From positions 42,071 through 106,070 of the forward strand of contig VXLJ01000007.1 in assembly GCA_009841635.1 (NCBI GenBank): 64,000 nt of DNA. The letters are read 5' to 3'. Of the stretch, positions 7,594-15,861 are shown one piece after another. Position 1 is the stretch's first letter. Every line of letters starts with the position of its first letter. The translations under genes and the position numbers were made by a program. The DNA comes from Gammaproteobacteria bacterium (GTDB taxonomy: Bacteria; Pseudomonadota; Gammaproteobacteria; Pseudomonadales; Azotimanducaceae). Under the pieces are notes generated by a model, which was given only the letters and a program-made list of their open reading frames with translations, made no database searches and had not been told where the DNA came from.

Positions 7594-9669
7594 ATGCTGC
7601 CATCGGACTATGCAGAGAGAGTTTATGCCGGCGTCGTAGGCAAGATCATCGGCGTTTATCTCGGTCGGCCATTCGAAGGATGGACAAACCAACGCATCGA
7701 AGAACAGCTTGGTGAAATCGACTATTACGTTCACGACAAAGTCGGCGTGCCACTAATCGTTACCGATGACGATATTTCCGGCACTTTCACATTTATCAGA
7801 GCGCTAGAAGACTATGACTACGACCCTCAACTTGCGCCCAAGCAAATCGGTCAAACTTGGCTCAATTATTTGATCGAAGGACGCTCCGTATTGTGGTGGG
7901 GTGGTCTAGGAAACTCTACCGAACATACCGCTTACTTGCGACTACGCGAAGGTATCGACGCACCACAAAGCGGGTCAATTGAAACCAACGGCAAGGTTGT
8001 CGCGGAACAAATTGGCGCACAAATATTCATTGATGGCTGGGCTATGGTGTGTCCGGGCGATCCTGAGCGCGCTGCGGATTTTGCTCGTCGGGCCGGTTCA
8101 GTTTCGCACGATGGCGAATCCGTTTACGGAGCTCAAGTGCTTGCTGCGATGGAAGCGCAAGCATTTGTCGAAGACGACATCGACAAACTATTGGACATCG
8201 GCGTCGCACAAATACCAAGCGACAGTGTATTAGCCGGCATGATCCGAGACATTCGAGCTTGGCACGCTGAAAATCCCGACGACTGGCGTGTTACCTTTAA
8301 AAAGATCCAACAAAACTACGGTTATGACAAATACGGCGGCAACTGCCACATCATGCCGAATCATGGCTTAATCATCATGGCGTTACTGCATAGCAACGGC
8401 GACTTTAGCGAATCCATGAAAATCGTTAATACCGCGGGTTGGGACACCGATTGCAATTCCGGCAATCTAGGTTGCCTAATGGGTATTCGCAATGGGCTGT
8501 CTGGCATCGACTCGAAGGTAGATTGGCGAACACCTTTTGCCGACATTTGCTACTTGCCTACCGCAGATGCCAGTGGTGGCGTTTCGGATGCCGCGACACA
8601 AGCACAACGCATTATTGAAGCGGGCGCGGCGCTCAACGGGGTCAAGATCGACAAACCTAAGAATGGTGCGCGTTTTCACTTTTCGTATCCGGGCTCAGTG
8701 CAGGGCTTTCGCGGAACAAACTGCAATATAGCCAATGTAGGAAACGCCGACGGTTCGCGCAGCTTGTCCATTCGCGTCAACTCAAGTGCGGGCGACAACG
8801 TACGTGCAATGACCAATACGTTTATCGAATCGCTAGATACTGCCAAGTATTTTGAACGACGCGGCTATGGATTGATGACCAGTCCTAGTTTGAATCCTGG
8901 TCAAGTAGTACGAACGAACCTCAGCCTCAATGGCGATGCGTCAACCGACGCTGACGTCGCACTTTGTATTGGTGTGTTCAACGAGGAAGACGAAATAGAG
9001 TTTGTGCAAGGACCAACCGTGACAATCAATCCCGGCTCGACGCAAGAGCTGACGTGGCAGTTGCCCGCTACCGATGGCTTGCCTATTTCAAGTGCTGGTA
9101 TTGAGATTATGTCAGCCCCTGCAGAAGCCAACATTGAGATGGCCTATTTCGATTGGCATGGTACGCCGAATCTTGAACTCGGTCGACGCAAAGGCACTAT
9201 GTGGAGCCGAGCATGGGTAAACGCGGTTGACACGTACCATCCATACTACCCTGAGAGTTTTCGGATGATACAGAATCACGGTACGGGTATGTTGTTGTAT
9301 GGCAACCGCGATTGGACGAATATCGCCGTTGAAGCGGACGTTACCCCACATCTGATTAAACGAACAGGCATATCTGCACGAACGCAAGGTTTACGGCGTT
9401 ACTACGCATTGTTGTTAACCGCTAAGAATCAAGTGCAGCTTGTCAAAGAGCTAGACGGTACGCGCATCTTGGCAGAAACTAGCTTCGATGTGACGTTAGG
9501 CAAGACCTATCAATTACGCCTAGAAGCAAACGATCATTTGCTCACTGGTTTTGTCGACGGCGAAAAAGTTCTAGAAGCGACCGACGCATCGCTTGCAAGC
9601 GGAGGTGTTGGGTTGGTACTTGACGAAGGCCGTACCGCGACGCAGAAAGTTGCTATCTCGAACGTTTAA
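7594..9669 (+). CDS. ADP-ribosylglycohydrolase-fold protein with C-terminal beta-sandwich extension
   Basis: Residues 1 to about 320 match the ADP-ribosylglycohydrolase (DraG/ARH) all-helical fold. There is an N-terminal acidic metal site in VTDDDISGTFTF and a C-terminal site in GWDTDCNSGNLGCLMG, which in the family bind two Mg ions. Residues about 345-691 are a long extension. It looks like two beta-rich domains, the last resembling a concanavalin/LamG-like sandwich (MWSRAWVNAVDTYH, YYALLLTAKNQVQLV, GFVDGEKVLEA). The usual family member is 300-350 residues, so this is about twice the normal size. The role is unknown; DraG relatives remove ADP-ribose from proteins, while others act on nucleosides or glycosides. 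No signal peptide is visible. Confidence 0.85.
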   Translation: MLPSDYAERVYAGVVGKIIGVYLGRPFEGWTNQRIEEQLGEIDYYVHDKVGVPLIVTDDDISGTFTFIRALEDYDYDPQLAPKQIGQTWLNYLIEGRSVLWWGGLGNSTEHTAYLRLREGIDAPQSGSIETNGKVVAEQIGAQIFIDGWAMVCPGDPERAADFARRAGSVSHDGESVYGAQVLAAMEAQAFVEDDIDKLLDIGVAQIPSDSVLAGMIRDIRAWHAENPDDWRVTFKKIQQNYGYDKYGGNCHIMPNHGLIIMALLHSNGDFSESMKIVNTAGWDTDCNSGNLGCLMGIRNGLSGIDSKVDWRTPFADICYLPTADASGGVSDAATQAQRIIEAGAALNGVKIDKPKNGARFHFSYPGSVQGFRGTNCNIANVGNADGSRSLSIRVNSSAGDNVRAMTNTFIESLDTAKYFERRGYGLMTSPSLNPGQVVRTNLSLNGDASTDADVALCIGVFNEEDEIEFVQGPTVTINPGSTQELTWQLPATDGLPISSAGIEIMSAPAEANIEMAYFDWHGTPNLELGRRKGTMWSRAWVNAVDTYHPYYPESFRMIQNHGTGMLLYGNRDWTNIAVEADVTPHLIKRTGISARTQGLRRYYALLLTAKNQVQLVKELDGTRILAETSFDVTLGKTYQLRLEANDHLLTGFVDGEKVLEATDASLASGGVGLVLDEGRTATQKVAISNV

Positions 9670-9673
9670 CTAG

Positions 9674-11074
9674 TCACTTGCCGGTAAATTCCTCTTTCAT
9701 GGCATGGCAAAACGCCTCTGTTGCTAGTTCCAAGTCCCTGCGTCTTTCGTCTCCATGACTCTCGGTGAAACAAAACGAAAGGCGTAACTGATCGTAACCT
9801 GCATTCGGTGAACGTGCTAAATAATCGTCCGGATAGAACCCGTACATAGGCACCACGACAACGCCATAACGCTCGACCAGATGCGCAATGAATTCGTCGT
9901 CGTTACGGACATGAGGAGATTTGATGGTAAATGCCGTGAAGAAACCTGCGTCCGGCTGTGTCCACGAGAATAAATCATCGTACGCAGCGAGTCCGTGCGC
10001 CAATCCTTCAAGCACAATGTCACGGTTTTCCTTATAGATTCGAAGTTTTTCATCAGCAATTGGCCAAAGTGAATCGCGCAAGGAGCCATCCTCGTGTCGA
10101 AGTAAGGATTCAAAACTCAGCAGCGTCAAAGGATTGTGAAACAAGATAGCTCCACTTGATTCTGATAACAACAATGCAGACAACGGTGCGTTGGATTCGC
10201 CGTCGATGTCCATGGTGGCTTCGGTGTAGATAAATCCCACACGTGGTCCTGGCAAGCCGATTTTTGAACCAGTGAAAAGATGGACCACGCGGCTAGCATC
10301 GTGGGAAATAAAAGGCTTGTTTTGTTGAGGATCCGAGGCGTAATTGATATACAGATAAGGTGCATCCTCAACGATCAGAATGTCCTCTTCTTTGGCGACT
10401 CGTAGTAGTTCACGTTTGCGTGCTTCACTAAACGAAAAACCGGCTGGATTGTGACCGTCTGGAACGGTGTAATAGAAAGGCACGAAATAACCATCGCTCC
10501 GAGCTTGTCGAATTTGGTCTCGTAGCACATCTGGATCGGCTCCTTCGAAATCCATGTCAACGCTGTAGACAGAAGCGTTTTGGTTTAACGTTGCCCTTGC
10601 CAAGAATCCAGCATAGGTAGGGGCATCGGTGATATAAGCCACCTTGTTACCCACGCGCTCAAAAACTGAGCACAGTAACGCGATACCGCCGGTAGCGCCA
10701 ACGGTCGGTATGAGCAGATCTGGATCTAGTTCTACTCCCCAATCGTTGCCGTAAACATGTGCAAAACTCTCCCGCGGCGACCTGGGACCCATGGTGTCGG
10801 TATATGCATACGCTTCACGTAAAAACTCTGGCACATCCGATTCATCATTCAACCCTTCACGCCTCGCAAGATGCTCAAACCAACTCTCAGTGCGACGGAT
10901 GAACGACTTTGGATTGGTGACTTCAGGATGTGGATAGCCCGCGCCGAGATGGTGAATGCTCAAACCCTTGCGTTGTGCCATGGCACGGAGGCCCGGCAAC
11001 GCAGCTGCCATTTTCCGAGTCACCGATTCGGGTTGGCGCTTAAAACCAGGCAGGCGCAAACTGGCTGAAGACAT
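9674..11074 (-). CDS. PLP-dependent aminotransferase, class I/II fold
   Basis: The protein of about 466 residues has the fold-type I aminotransferase layout. The Asn/Asp/Tyr cofactor contacts appear in YYTVPDGHNPAGFSFS and ILIVEDAPYLYINY, and the Schiff-base Lys lies in HLFTGSKIGLPGPRVGFIY. A C-terminal Arg region follows (DQLRLSFCFTES). It most resembles the 2-aminoadipate/valine-pyruvate aminotransferase group but lacks the GntR DNA-binding domain found in MocR proteins. The frame can be extended to a TTG at 11107, but the ATG at 11074 (MSSASLRLPGF) fits better; its ribosome-binding site is weak. It converges on the ADP-ribosylglycohydrolase-like gene. The substrate is unassigned. Confidence 0.9.
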   Translation of the reverse strand: MSSASLRLPGFKRQPESVTRKMAAALPGLRAMAQRKGLSIHHLGAGYPHPEVTNPKSFIRRTESWFEHLARREGLNDESDVPEFLREAYAYTDTMGPRSPRESFAHVYGNDWGVELDPDLLIPTVGATGGIALLCSVFERVGNKVAYITDAPTYAGFLARATLNQNASVYSVDMDFEGADPDVLRDQIRQARSDGYFVPFYYTVPDGHNPAGFSFSEARKRELLRVAKEEDILIVEDAPYLYINYASDPQQNKPFISHDASRVVHLFTGSKIGLPGPRVGFIYTEATMDIDGESNAPLSALLLSESSGAILFHNPLTLLSFESLLRHEDGSLRDSLWPIADEKLRIYKENRDIVLEGLAHGLAAYDDLFSWTQPDAGFFTAFTIKSPHVRNDDEFIAHLVERYGVVVVPMYGFYPDDYLARSPNAGYDQLRLSFCFTESHGDERRRDLELATEAFCHAMKEEFTGK

Positions 11075-11186
11075 TGCAGAAAGTTGTCTCTTCAGATATA
11101 GCCGCAATAGTAAGAAACCATGAGGCTCTCAGCTTGCTTTTTATCGCCTTGCATAATCGGCTAACACTCAACCAAGGAGTATGCGA

Positions 11187-12266
11187 ATGGTCGCCGCGAT
11201 TACAACTCTGGACGAATTCGAATCGGAATATAACGCTGGCGCAGGGGTCACTTTACCCTCTCGTGGGTACAGAGAAGCAAGCCTTGACAACATCCGTCGC
11301 TTTGGCGACGGCGTTGGTGATTACAACCCCCTCTGGCGGGATGAGAAATATGCCGCAGAAAGCCGGTTTGGCGAAATCACAGCACCGCCCATGTTCATTT
11401 ACGGCGCTAGCATCGGCGTCGGTGCGGCCATCAATGGTGCTATAGACGGCCGCCGCTTATCGTCGGCAAATTTCCCCATGAACTATGCCGGCGGCGAAAT
11501 CACCTTTCTTAAAACGATTTGGCGCGGTGACAAGATCAGAGCGCAAGAAACGGTTATTGGCTCGACCCGCAAACACTCGGACCGTATTGGCGATTTTTTA
11601 ATCTGTACGGCGATGGTCGAGTATTTCAATCAGCGGCAAGAACTTGTCGCCACCAAGAAAACCAATATGGCTAGATATAAGAATCTCGGCGACGGACGAA
11701 CGATTGAATACGATCGTGAGGTTAAAACCAATGTCACAGAGACGGCGCCAGATCCTCTCGTACACGAACGTGTGCGTCGTGGGAACCGCCTACGTAAGTG
11801 GCGTGACGCTGCTGACGGCGAAGCAATAGAAACGCTCCAGAAAGGCACCTACACGGTAACCGAACTATTCCTTTTCACGCACGGTGTGGTAGGTACTGGC
11901 CGTTCGCCTCGCGCTGCTCTTGAAGCCGAGGATTCCAAGGACCTTGGTGGTGGTGGACGATTCGATGAAAAACACGCCATCGAGCGACGGAACATGCCAG
12001 GTCAATTCGACTGGGGTCCACAACGAGTCTGTTGGGTGTGCCAAATTGCCACTGATTGGGCGGGCGATGCTGCCACAGTCAAACGAATGAATACGCGTGT
12101 TCGCCATCCCAACGTTGTCGGTGATACAAACACGGTCTACGGTAATGTCAGACGTAAGTTTCAAGAAAACGGCGAGGACCTTGTCGAACTAAACGTCTGG
12201 AACGAAAACCAGTCTGGCCTGCACACGGTAGAAGGTACTGTCACCGTCGCATTAGGTAGTGAGTGA
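11187..12266 (+). CDS. FAS1-type double hot-dog dehydratase
   Basis: The protein of 359 residues contains two hot-dog halves. The first (about residues 20-160) has the dehydratase-like GDGVGDYNPLWRDE and ITAPPMFIYGAS stretches. The second (about 210-355) covers TVTELFLFTHGVVGTG and the repeat-like VYGNVRRKFQENGEDLV. This matches the acyl dehydratase family with an N-terminal FAS1-like dehydratase domain, often encoded beside CoA-transferases and acyl-CoA dehydrogenases. The expected reaction is hydration or dehydration of a CoA thioester. GGAG lies only 1 base before ATG 11181 but 7 bases before ATG 11187, so the second is the better start. The next 270 bases contain a separate small transcription unit. 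Confidence 0.88.
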   Translation: MVAAITTLDEFESEYNAGAGVTLPSRGYREASLDNIRRFGDGVGDYNPLWRDEKYAAESRFGEITAPPMFIYGASIGVGAAINGAIDGRRLSSANFPMNYAGGEITFLKTIWRGDKIRAQETVIGSTRKHSDRIGDFLICTAMVEYFNQRQELVATKKTNMARYKNLGDGRTIEYDREVKTNVTETAPDPLVHERVRRGNRLRKWRDAADGEAIETLQKGTYTVTELFLFTHGVVGTGRSPRAALEAEDSKDLGGGGRFDEKHAIERRNMPGQFDWGPQRVCWVCQIATDWAGDAATVKRMNTRVRHPNVVGDTNTVYGNVRRKFQENGEDLVELNVWNENQSGLHTVEGTVTVALGSE

Positions 12267-12328
12267 GAAAACCCTCTATGCGATAGCTTTTTCAAGCTAA
12301 CAGAAGCAAAAAAATTCAATCCGATGGC

Positions 12329-12357
12329 TTGAATCTGTGAACATTTTTTGATAAATT
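12329..12357 (+). promoter_or_regulatory. Sigma-70-like promoter of the small 12.4-kb unit
   Basis: TTGAAT at 12329-12334 and TAAATT at 12352-12357 are separated by exactly 17 bases, close to the consensus -35 and -10 with the ideal spacer. A start point about seven bases on would give an RNA beginning near 12364. This promoter lies after the dehydratase stop codon and its predicted transcript ends at the terminator 12449-12482, before the next gene. It therefore appears to serve only the small unit. Confidence 0.5.
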
Positions 12358-12390
12358 TAGCTTCACTAGGGTATTTCAAAGGAGGTGATC

Positions 12391-12426
12391 GTGAATATAT
12401 CAATGGCTGAGGGTAGCTCCTTCTAG
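12391..12426 (+). CDS. Possible 11-residue mini-ORF
   Basis: GTG 12391 lies 5 bases after GGAGG and opens a frame reading MNISMAEGSSF followed by TAG. Nothing like a known leader peptide (no run of one amino acid) or peptide-cofactor precursor is visible. The stop codon and last codons sit inside the loop of the 12408-12438 hairpin, so translation would disrupt that hairpin. The frame may exist only because ribosome binding is the point of the element. Codon usage cannot be judged at this length. Confidence 0.25.
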   Translation: MNISMAEGSSF

Positions 12427-12448
12427 GCCAAGCCCTCACACATTGACG

Positions 12449-12482
12449 GAGGCAGAGGCTCATCCCCTCTGCCTCTTTTTTT
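12449..12482 (+). terminator. Strong intrinsic terminator
   Basis: GAGGCAGAGG (12449-12458) pairs perfectly with CCTCTGCCTC (12466-12475) over ten base pairs with a seven-base loop, followed directly by seven T residues. It ends the small transcript at 12.4 kb and isolates the LLM gene at 12537 from upstream transcription. Confidence 0.9.
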
Positions 12483-12536
12483 AATTTTTCTCGATGACCA
12501 TAAAATCGCCGCGATTCAATCAGTGCGACTCACACC

Positions 12537-13439
12537 ATGAAACTGTGCGTTGAATTTCCAAGCGTTAGTTACCGCGAAGGACCAGAAAACGTTATCCGCC
12601 TCGCGAAAGCAATTGAAGACATAGGCTACGATCGCTTAGAGATATTCGACCATGTCATCATGGGCTATGCAACTGAATCTCGAGCTGCGCCTATGTATCC
12701 GTCGAAGATGCCGATCATGGAAGCTTTGACGACGCTAAGTTTTATTGCCGGTAATACGTCAAGGATTGGTCTCGGCACAGAAGTTCTTGTGTTGCCGCAA
12801 CGCCAACCCGTGTTGGTCGCTAAGCAAGTTCAAACTATCGATACACTCTCTGGTGGTCGCATGCGCCTAGGCATTGGCGTTGGGTGGCAAGAATCCGAGT
12901 ACGACATGCTTGAGGAGTCATTCTCCAACCGCGGGAAGCGCATGGATCAAGCCATTCAGGTTTTGCGCCAATGTTGGGCGGATGAAACGATCTCCTATGC
13001 GATGCCGAGCTACTCAGCCGATAGTATGGCAATGGAGCCTAAGTCGCCACAGGGGAAAGACCTCCCTCTTTGGGTCGGTGGGATGAGCGATGCTGCATTG
13101 GAGCGTGCGGGACGCCTTGGTGATGGTTGGTTGGCCAATGCCATCGTCGACGAACCCGACGCGCTACGCTCGAAAGCTCTTGTGCTTGCTAGTGCTGAAG
13201 CAGCCGGCAAAAAACCAGATGATTTTGGACTGCAGATGATGCTTGACGTCCCACCGCGCGACGATACGGGACGCTTTTTTTATCGTGAAGTAAACAGAGT
13301 GAAAGAACGAGCAGAGCAAGTAGAAAGTTGGGGTTTTGAATATGGATCTATCAATGCGACAGCAATCTTCCAATCCGGCGCAAGAAAAGTGACTGAAATA
13401 ATCGATGTGCTCGCCAATGTCTACGAAGCATTGAACTAA
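12537..13439 (+). CDS. LLM-class flavin-dependent oxidoreductase
   Basis: The 300-residue protein is a bacterial-luciferase-like TIM barrel. Typical segments are YDRLEIFDHVIMGYA, RIGLGTEVLVLPQRQPVLVAKQ and the LSGGRMRLGIGVGWQESEYD motif that contacts the flavin phosphate, then DLPLWVGGMSDAALERAGRLGDGW. Family members use FMN or, in organisms that make it, coenzyme F420, to oxidise or reduce small organic molecules. Which cofactor is used here is not decided by the sequence. It stands alone between a terminator and a convergent gene. The start ATG has no clear ribosome-binding site. It is one of five LLM genes in the window but not closely similar to the 37999/62193 pair. Confidence 0.93.
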   Translation: MKLCVEFPSVSYREGPENVIRLAKAIEDIGYDRLEIFDHVIMGYATESRAAPMYPSKMPIMEALTTLSFIAGNTSRIGLGTEVLVLPQRQPVLVAKQVQTIDTLSGGRMRLGIGVGWQESEYDMLEESFSNRGKRMDQAIQVLRQCWADETISYAMPSYSADSMAMEPKSPQGKDLPLWVGGMSDAALERAGRLGDGWLANAIVDEPDALRSKALVLASAEAAGKKPDDFGLQMMLDVPPRDDTGRFFYREVNRVKERAEQVESWGFEYGSINATAIFQSGARKVTEIIDVLANVYEALN

Positions 13440-13453
13440 ATTGGTTTGACTCC

Positions 13454-14473
13454 TTAGATGTACTCATAGAGCAGGAACGCCAGTACCAGCCCAAATGCGG
13501 GAATAAAACCCCACGAATACAAAACGCCTAAGCCGAAATACTTCGCAATCGTTTTGGCATAACCGTCTTCGTAAAAACGTTTGAATCCAAAAAACGTGTG
13601 GATCATCAACGCAATTAACAGTGTGAAATCGACAATATCCCAAAACTGTGTCCAAGCGGTTGCCTCCCATGGGCCGCGCGCACTCGGCGTCAAAAGAGCA
13701 ATCGACATCACGATGAACGTAAAGGCGTGCACATGGATCGCGAACACCAGATGATGAACGAATCGTTTACCGCGTTTGCGATAGAACACCATAAGCAGTA
13801 GCGCATACCAAGGCAGTAACACGAACATCATGAGTGGCAGATTGTCAAGCAAATCGCCAACTAACGTTTGCGGCGAATCAACTAGATCAACTGCAACGTT
13901 TGCCAGCATGCGTTGCAACCACTGCCAACTGTCTGGATTCTGCTGAAGTGCCTGTGCTACGAGCCTAATCGGAAGTGCGCCACGAGTGCCTTCGCGCGCA
14001 TCAAGCAGCACGTCTAATTTACGCGCGCGATCGCTCGTAAGCAGTTCCCGCATATGTAGCAGGCCTTCCCGCAACTCCTCGGTAGACAAGCGAGCTTCAA
14101 AGGCGCGTTGGTCGGCATTTTTGGCTGGTGGATCGCGGCCCACTGGCGGCTCAGCGTCTTCTCTAAGCTGAGGACCTGGAAATGTGATGCTAAACAGAAA
14201 AAACCAGAGGATCGTCGTGAACATGAACAAGCGAAACGGGCTTACAAAACTGGCTCGCTTGTTTTCAGCAAACGCCACGGCTAACTGGCCAGGATGTAGC
14301 AGAATGGTGCGCATGGACCGCACGACGCGGCCATCGAGTTCAAACATCTCTGCCAATGCGTCCCTTACGACGACGAATAGCGACACGTTGTAATCGCGAC
14401 TATTCTGACCACACAGACCACAAAAAGTATTGGGTCTCAATGCTCCGCAGTTAGGACAAATTCCTTCACTCAC
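13454..14473 (-). CDS. DUF3667-type zinc-ribbon membrane protein
   Basis: The 339-residue protein opens with a zinc ribbon (CPNCG at about residue 6 and CGLCGQ at about 18). A conserved cytoplasmic stretch follows (FELDGRVVRSMRTILLHPGQ, then NKRASFVSPFRLFMF), then about five membrane helices. Examples are LFMFTTILWFFLFSI, PLMMFVLLPWYALLL, HVHAFTFIVMSIALL and the final FGLGVLYSWGFIPAFGLVL. This architecture matches the DUF3667 family of inner-membrane proteins of unknown function. The charged region between helices 1 and 2 (about residues 105-190) probably faces the periplasm. It converges with the LLM gene and appears to be transcribed alone. Confidence 0.85.
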   Translation of the reverse strand: MSEGICPNCGALRPNTFCGLCGQNSRDYNVSLFVVVRDALAEMFELDGRVVRSMRTILLHPGQLAVAFAENKRASFVSPFRLFMFTTILWFFLFSITFPGPQLREDAEPPVGRDPPAKNADQRAFEARLSTEELREGLLHMRELLTSDRARKLDVLLDAREGTRGALPIRLVAQALQQNPDSWQWLQRMLANVAVDLVDSPQTLVGDLLDNLPLMMFVLLPWYALLLMVFYRKRGKRFVHHLVFAIHVHAFTFIVMSIALLTPSARGPWEATAWTQFWDIVDFTLLIALMIHTFFGFKRFYEDGYAKTIAKYFGLGVLYSWGFIPAFGLVLAFLLYEYI

Positions 14474-14690
14474 GGTCGCAAGGTTTCCCTTCCGAATGAG
14501 ATAAACATATATTGTTGGTGCTTAGCGAATTCAAGCAAGAAGTGTCGTTCGAACACTGCGCTATTAAAGTACGTACATATTCTCTAATTAGCTGTTCCGA
14601 CCTAACTAACCGCAAACATAGAATCACTATTCATAAGGTCGCATACATTGTCATACTGAACCAAACCAACTCAGTTTCGAAGTAGTCCAC

Positions 14691-15848
14691 TTGCCGAAAT
14701 TTACCGTAGAAGACAAGGAATGGCTGAACCACGCTGAGTCTTTGCACGAGATCATTCGTGCGCATGCGGCGAAAGCGGAAGAGCAGCGACACCTGCCAAA
14801 TTCCGTGGCTGTTGCCATGGCGAAAAACGGGTTATATCGACTCGGTGCACCACTAGCCATCGATGGTGCCGATGCAAAACCAATAGTTCAAATGGCTGTG
14901 ATTGAAGCCATTTCTCGTGCTGACGGCAGTACCGGTTGGAACTTGATGATCGGTATCGAGACTTTCGCGCTAGTTGGACCATCTATGGCAACGTGTGCTG
15001 AAATGATTGCCGATCCGCTTACGATCATGGCGAGCTCGACGGCGGCCGTTGGGGAAGCCGTACCTTGTGAAGGGGGATGGTTAATCAATGGTCAGTGGCA
15101 ATTCGCTAGTGGCGTACACAACGCTGGCGTATTTGGTGCAACCGTGCGAAAAATCGGCGTTGCAAACGAACCCGCGGAAAAGCGCTACTACGCAATACTG
15201 CCAAAAGGTAAATTTGAAATAGTCGACACGTGGAATGTGTCAGGTTTGCGCGGTTCAGGTTCCCATGACGTGCGCATAGAAAACCAAATAGTTGCGAATT
15301 CACACTTGGTTGCGACGTTAGGCCATGGGAGCATGCCCTCAAAGCAGCTGGCAATCCCACTAAACGTGCGCCTAACGTTTAACAAGATTGCCGTCGCATT
15401 AGGTATTGCTCGTGCTGCGATCGATTCGTTTATTGAACTAGCACATGGCAAAGTGCCCCGGTTCGCAAACAAGAAACTAAAAGATCGCCCATTCGCACAA
15501 CGTCAGCTTGCTAAGGCCGAAGCTCGACTTCGCACCAATCGTGCGGCCGTCTACGAACATACAGAACATGTGACAGATATTTGCTTCAGTGGTAATAAAC
15601 TCAACGATGAAGACATCGCAGTTGCCCATCTGTTGGCGAGTGAGGCAACGACTGGCTGTGTGTACGTCGTCGAGTCCTTGTTGGAAGCATCAGGCACGAC
15701 CGCAAACTATCTTGGTCACCCTCTCGAAAAGATTGCACGAGACATCCGGGTGATCCGCCAACACACGACCGTTTCACCGCAGCACATCGACCATATTGGT
15801 CAAGCTCTGATCGGTAATGGCTTGAACGGCTTTCTACGCGGCGTTTAG
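14691..15848 (+). CDS. Acyl-CoA dehydrogenase-fold flavoprotein (possible HsaA-type monooxygenase)
   Basis: The 385-residue protein has the acyl-CoA dehydrogenase fold: an N-terminal helical domain, ISRADGSTGWNLMIG, then the beta domain GGWLINGQWQFASGVHNAGVF and a C-terminal bundle with the basic RDIRVIRQHTTVSPQHI. The SRADGSTGW and QWQFASG patterns are more typical of the group D flavin monooxygenase/DszC/HsaA branch than of true dehydrogenases, whose C-terminal EGGTSE motif is absent. The likely role is flavin-dependent hydroxylation using reduced flavin from a partner. The only start consistent with the upstream stop is TTG 14691; there is no clear ribosome-binding site. No flavin reductase gene is adjacent. 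Confidence 0.85.
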   Translation: MPKFTVEDKEWLNHAESLHEIIRAHAAKAEEQRHLPNSVAVAMAKNGLYRLGAPLAIDGADAKPIVQMAVIEAISRADGSTGWNLMIGIETFALVGPSMATCAEMIADPLTIMASSTAAVGEAVPCEGGWLINGQWQFASGVHNAGVFGATVRKIGVANEPAEKRYYAILPKGKFEIVDTWNVSGLRGSGSHDVRIENQIVANSHLVATLGHGSMPSKQLAIPLNVRLTFNKIAVALGIARAAIDSFIELAHGKVPRFANKKLKDRPFAQRQLAKAEARLRTNRAAVYEHTEHVTDICFSGNKLNDEDIAVAHLLASEATTGCVYVVESLLEASGTTANYLGHPLEKIARDIRVIRQHTTVSPQHIDHIGQALIGNGLNGFLRGV

Positions 15849-15861
15849 CACAATCACTCTG

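Larger units (their letters stand above)
12364..12482 (+). ncRNA. Candidate small RNA or leader transcript with full-length anti-16S Shine-Dalgarno
   Basis: Promoter and terminator define an RNA of about 115-120 bases. It contains AAGGAGGTGATC at 12379-12390, complementary over 12 consecutive bases to the 3' tail of 16S rRNA, far more than a normal ribosome-binding site. A hairpin follows: TGAGGG 12408-12413 with CCCTCA 12433-12438. Its loop displays CTCCTT (12417-12422), which can pair with the AAGGAG of the same RNA or with other messages' ribosome-binding sites. The terminator stem comes next. The unit could be a trans-acting small RNA, a ribosome-responsive leader, or a mini-gene for an 11-residue peptide. 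I recognise no named RNA family. Confidence 0.45.

Noticed and set aside
7523..7603. Extended N-terminus of the MaoC protein
   Set aside because: The extra residues have no match in the family, and AGGAGA points to ATG 7522; the extension would overlap the divergent gene.
12378..12391. 16S rRNA 3' fragment on the minus strand
   Set aside because: The 12-base match to the 16S tail is isolated; flanking bases do not continue as rRNA. It reads better as an extended ribosome-binding site on the plus strand.
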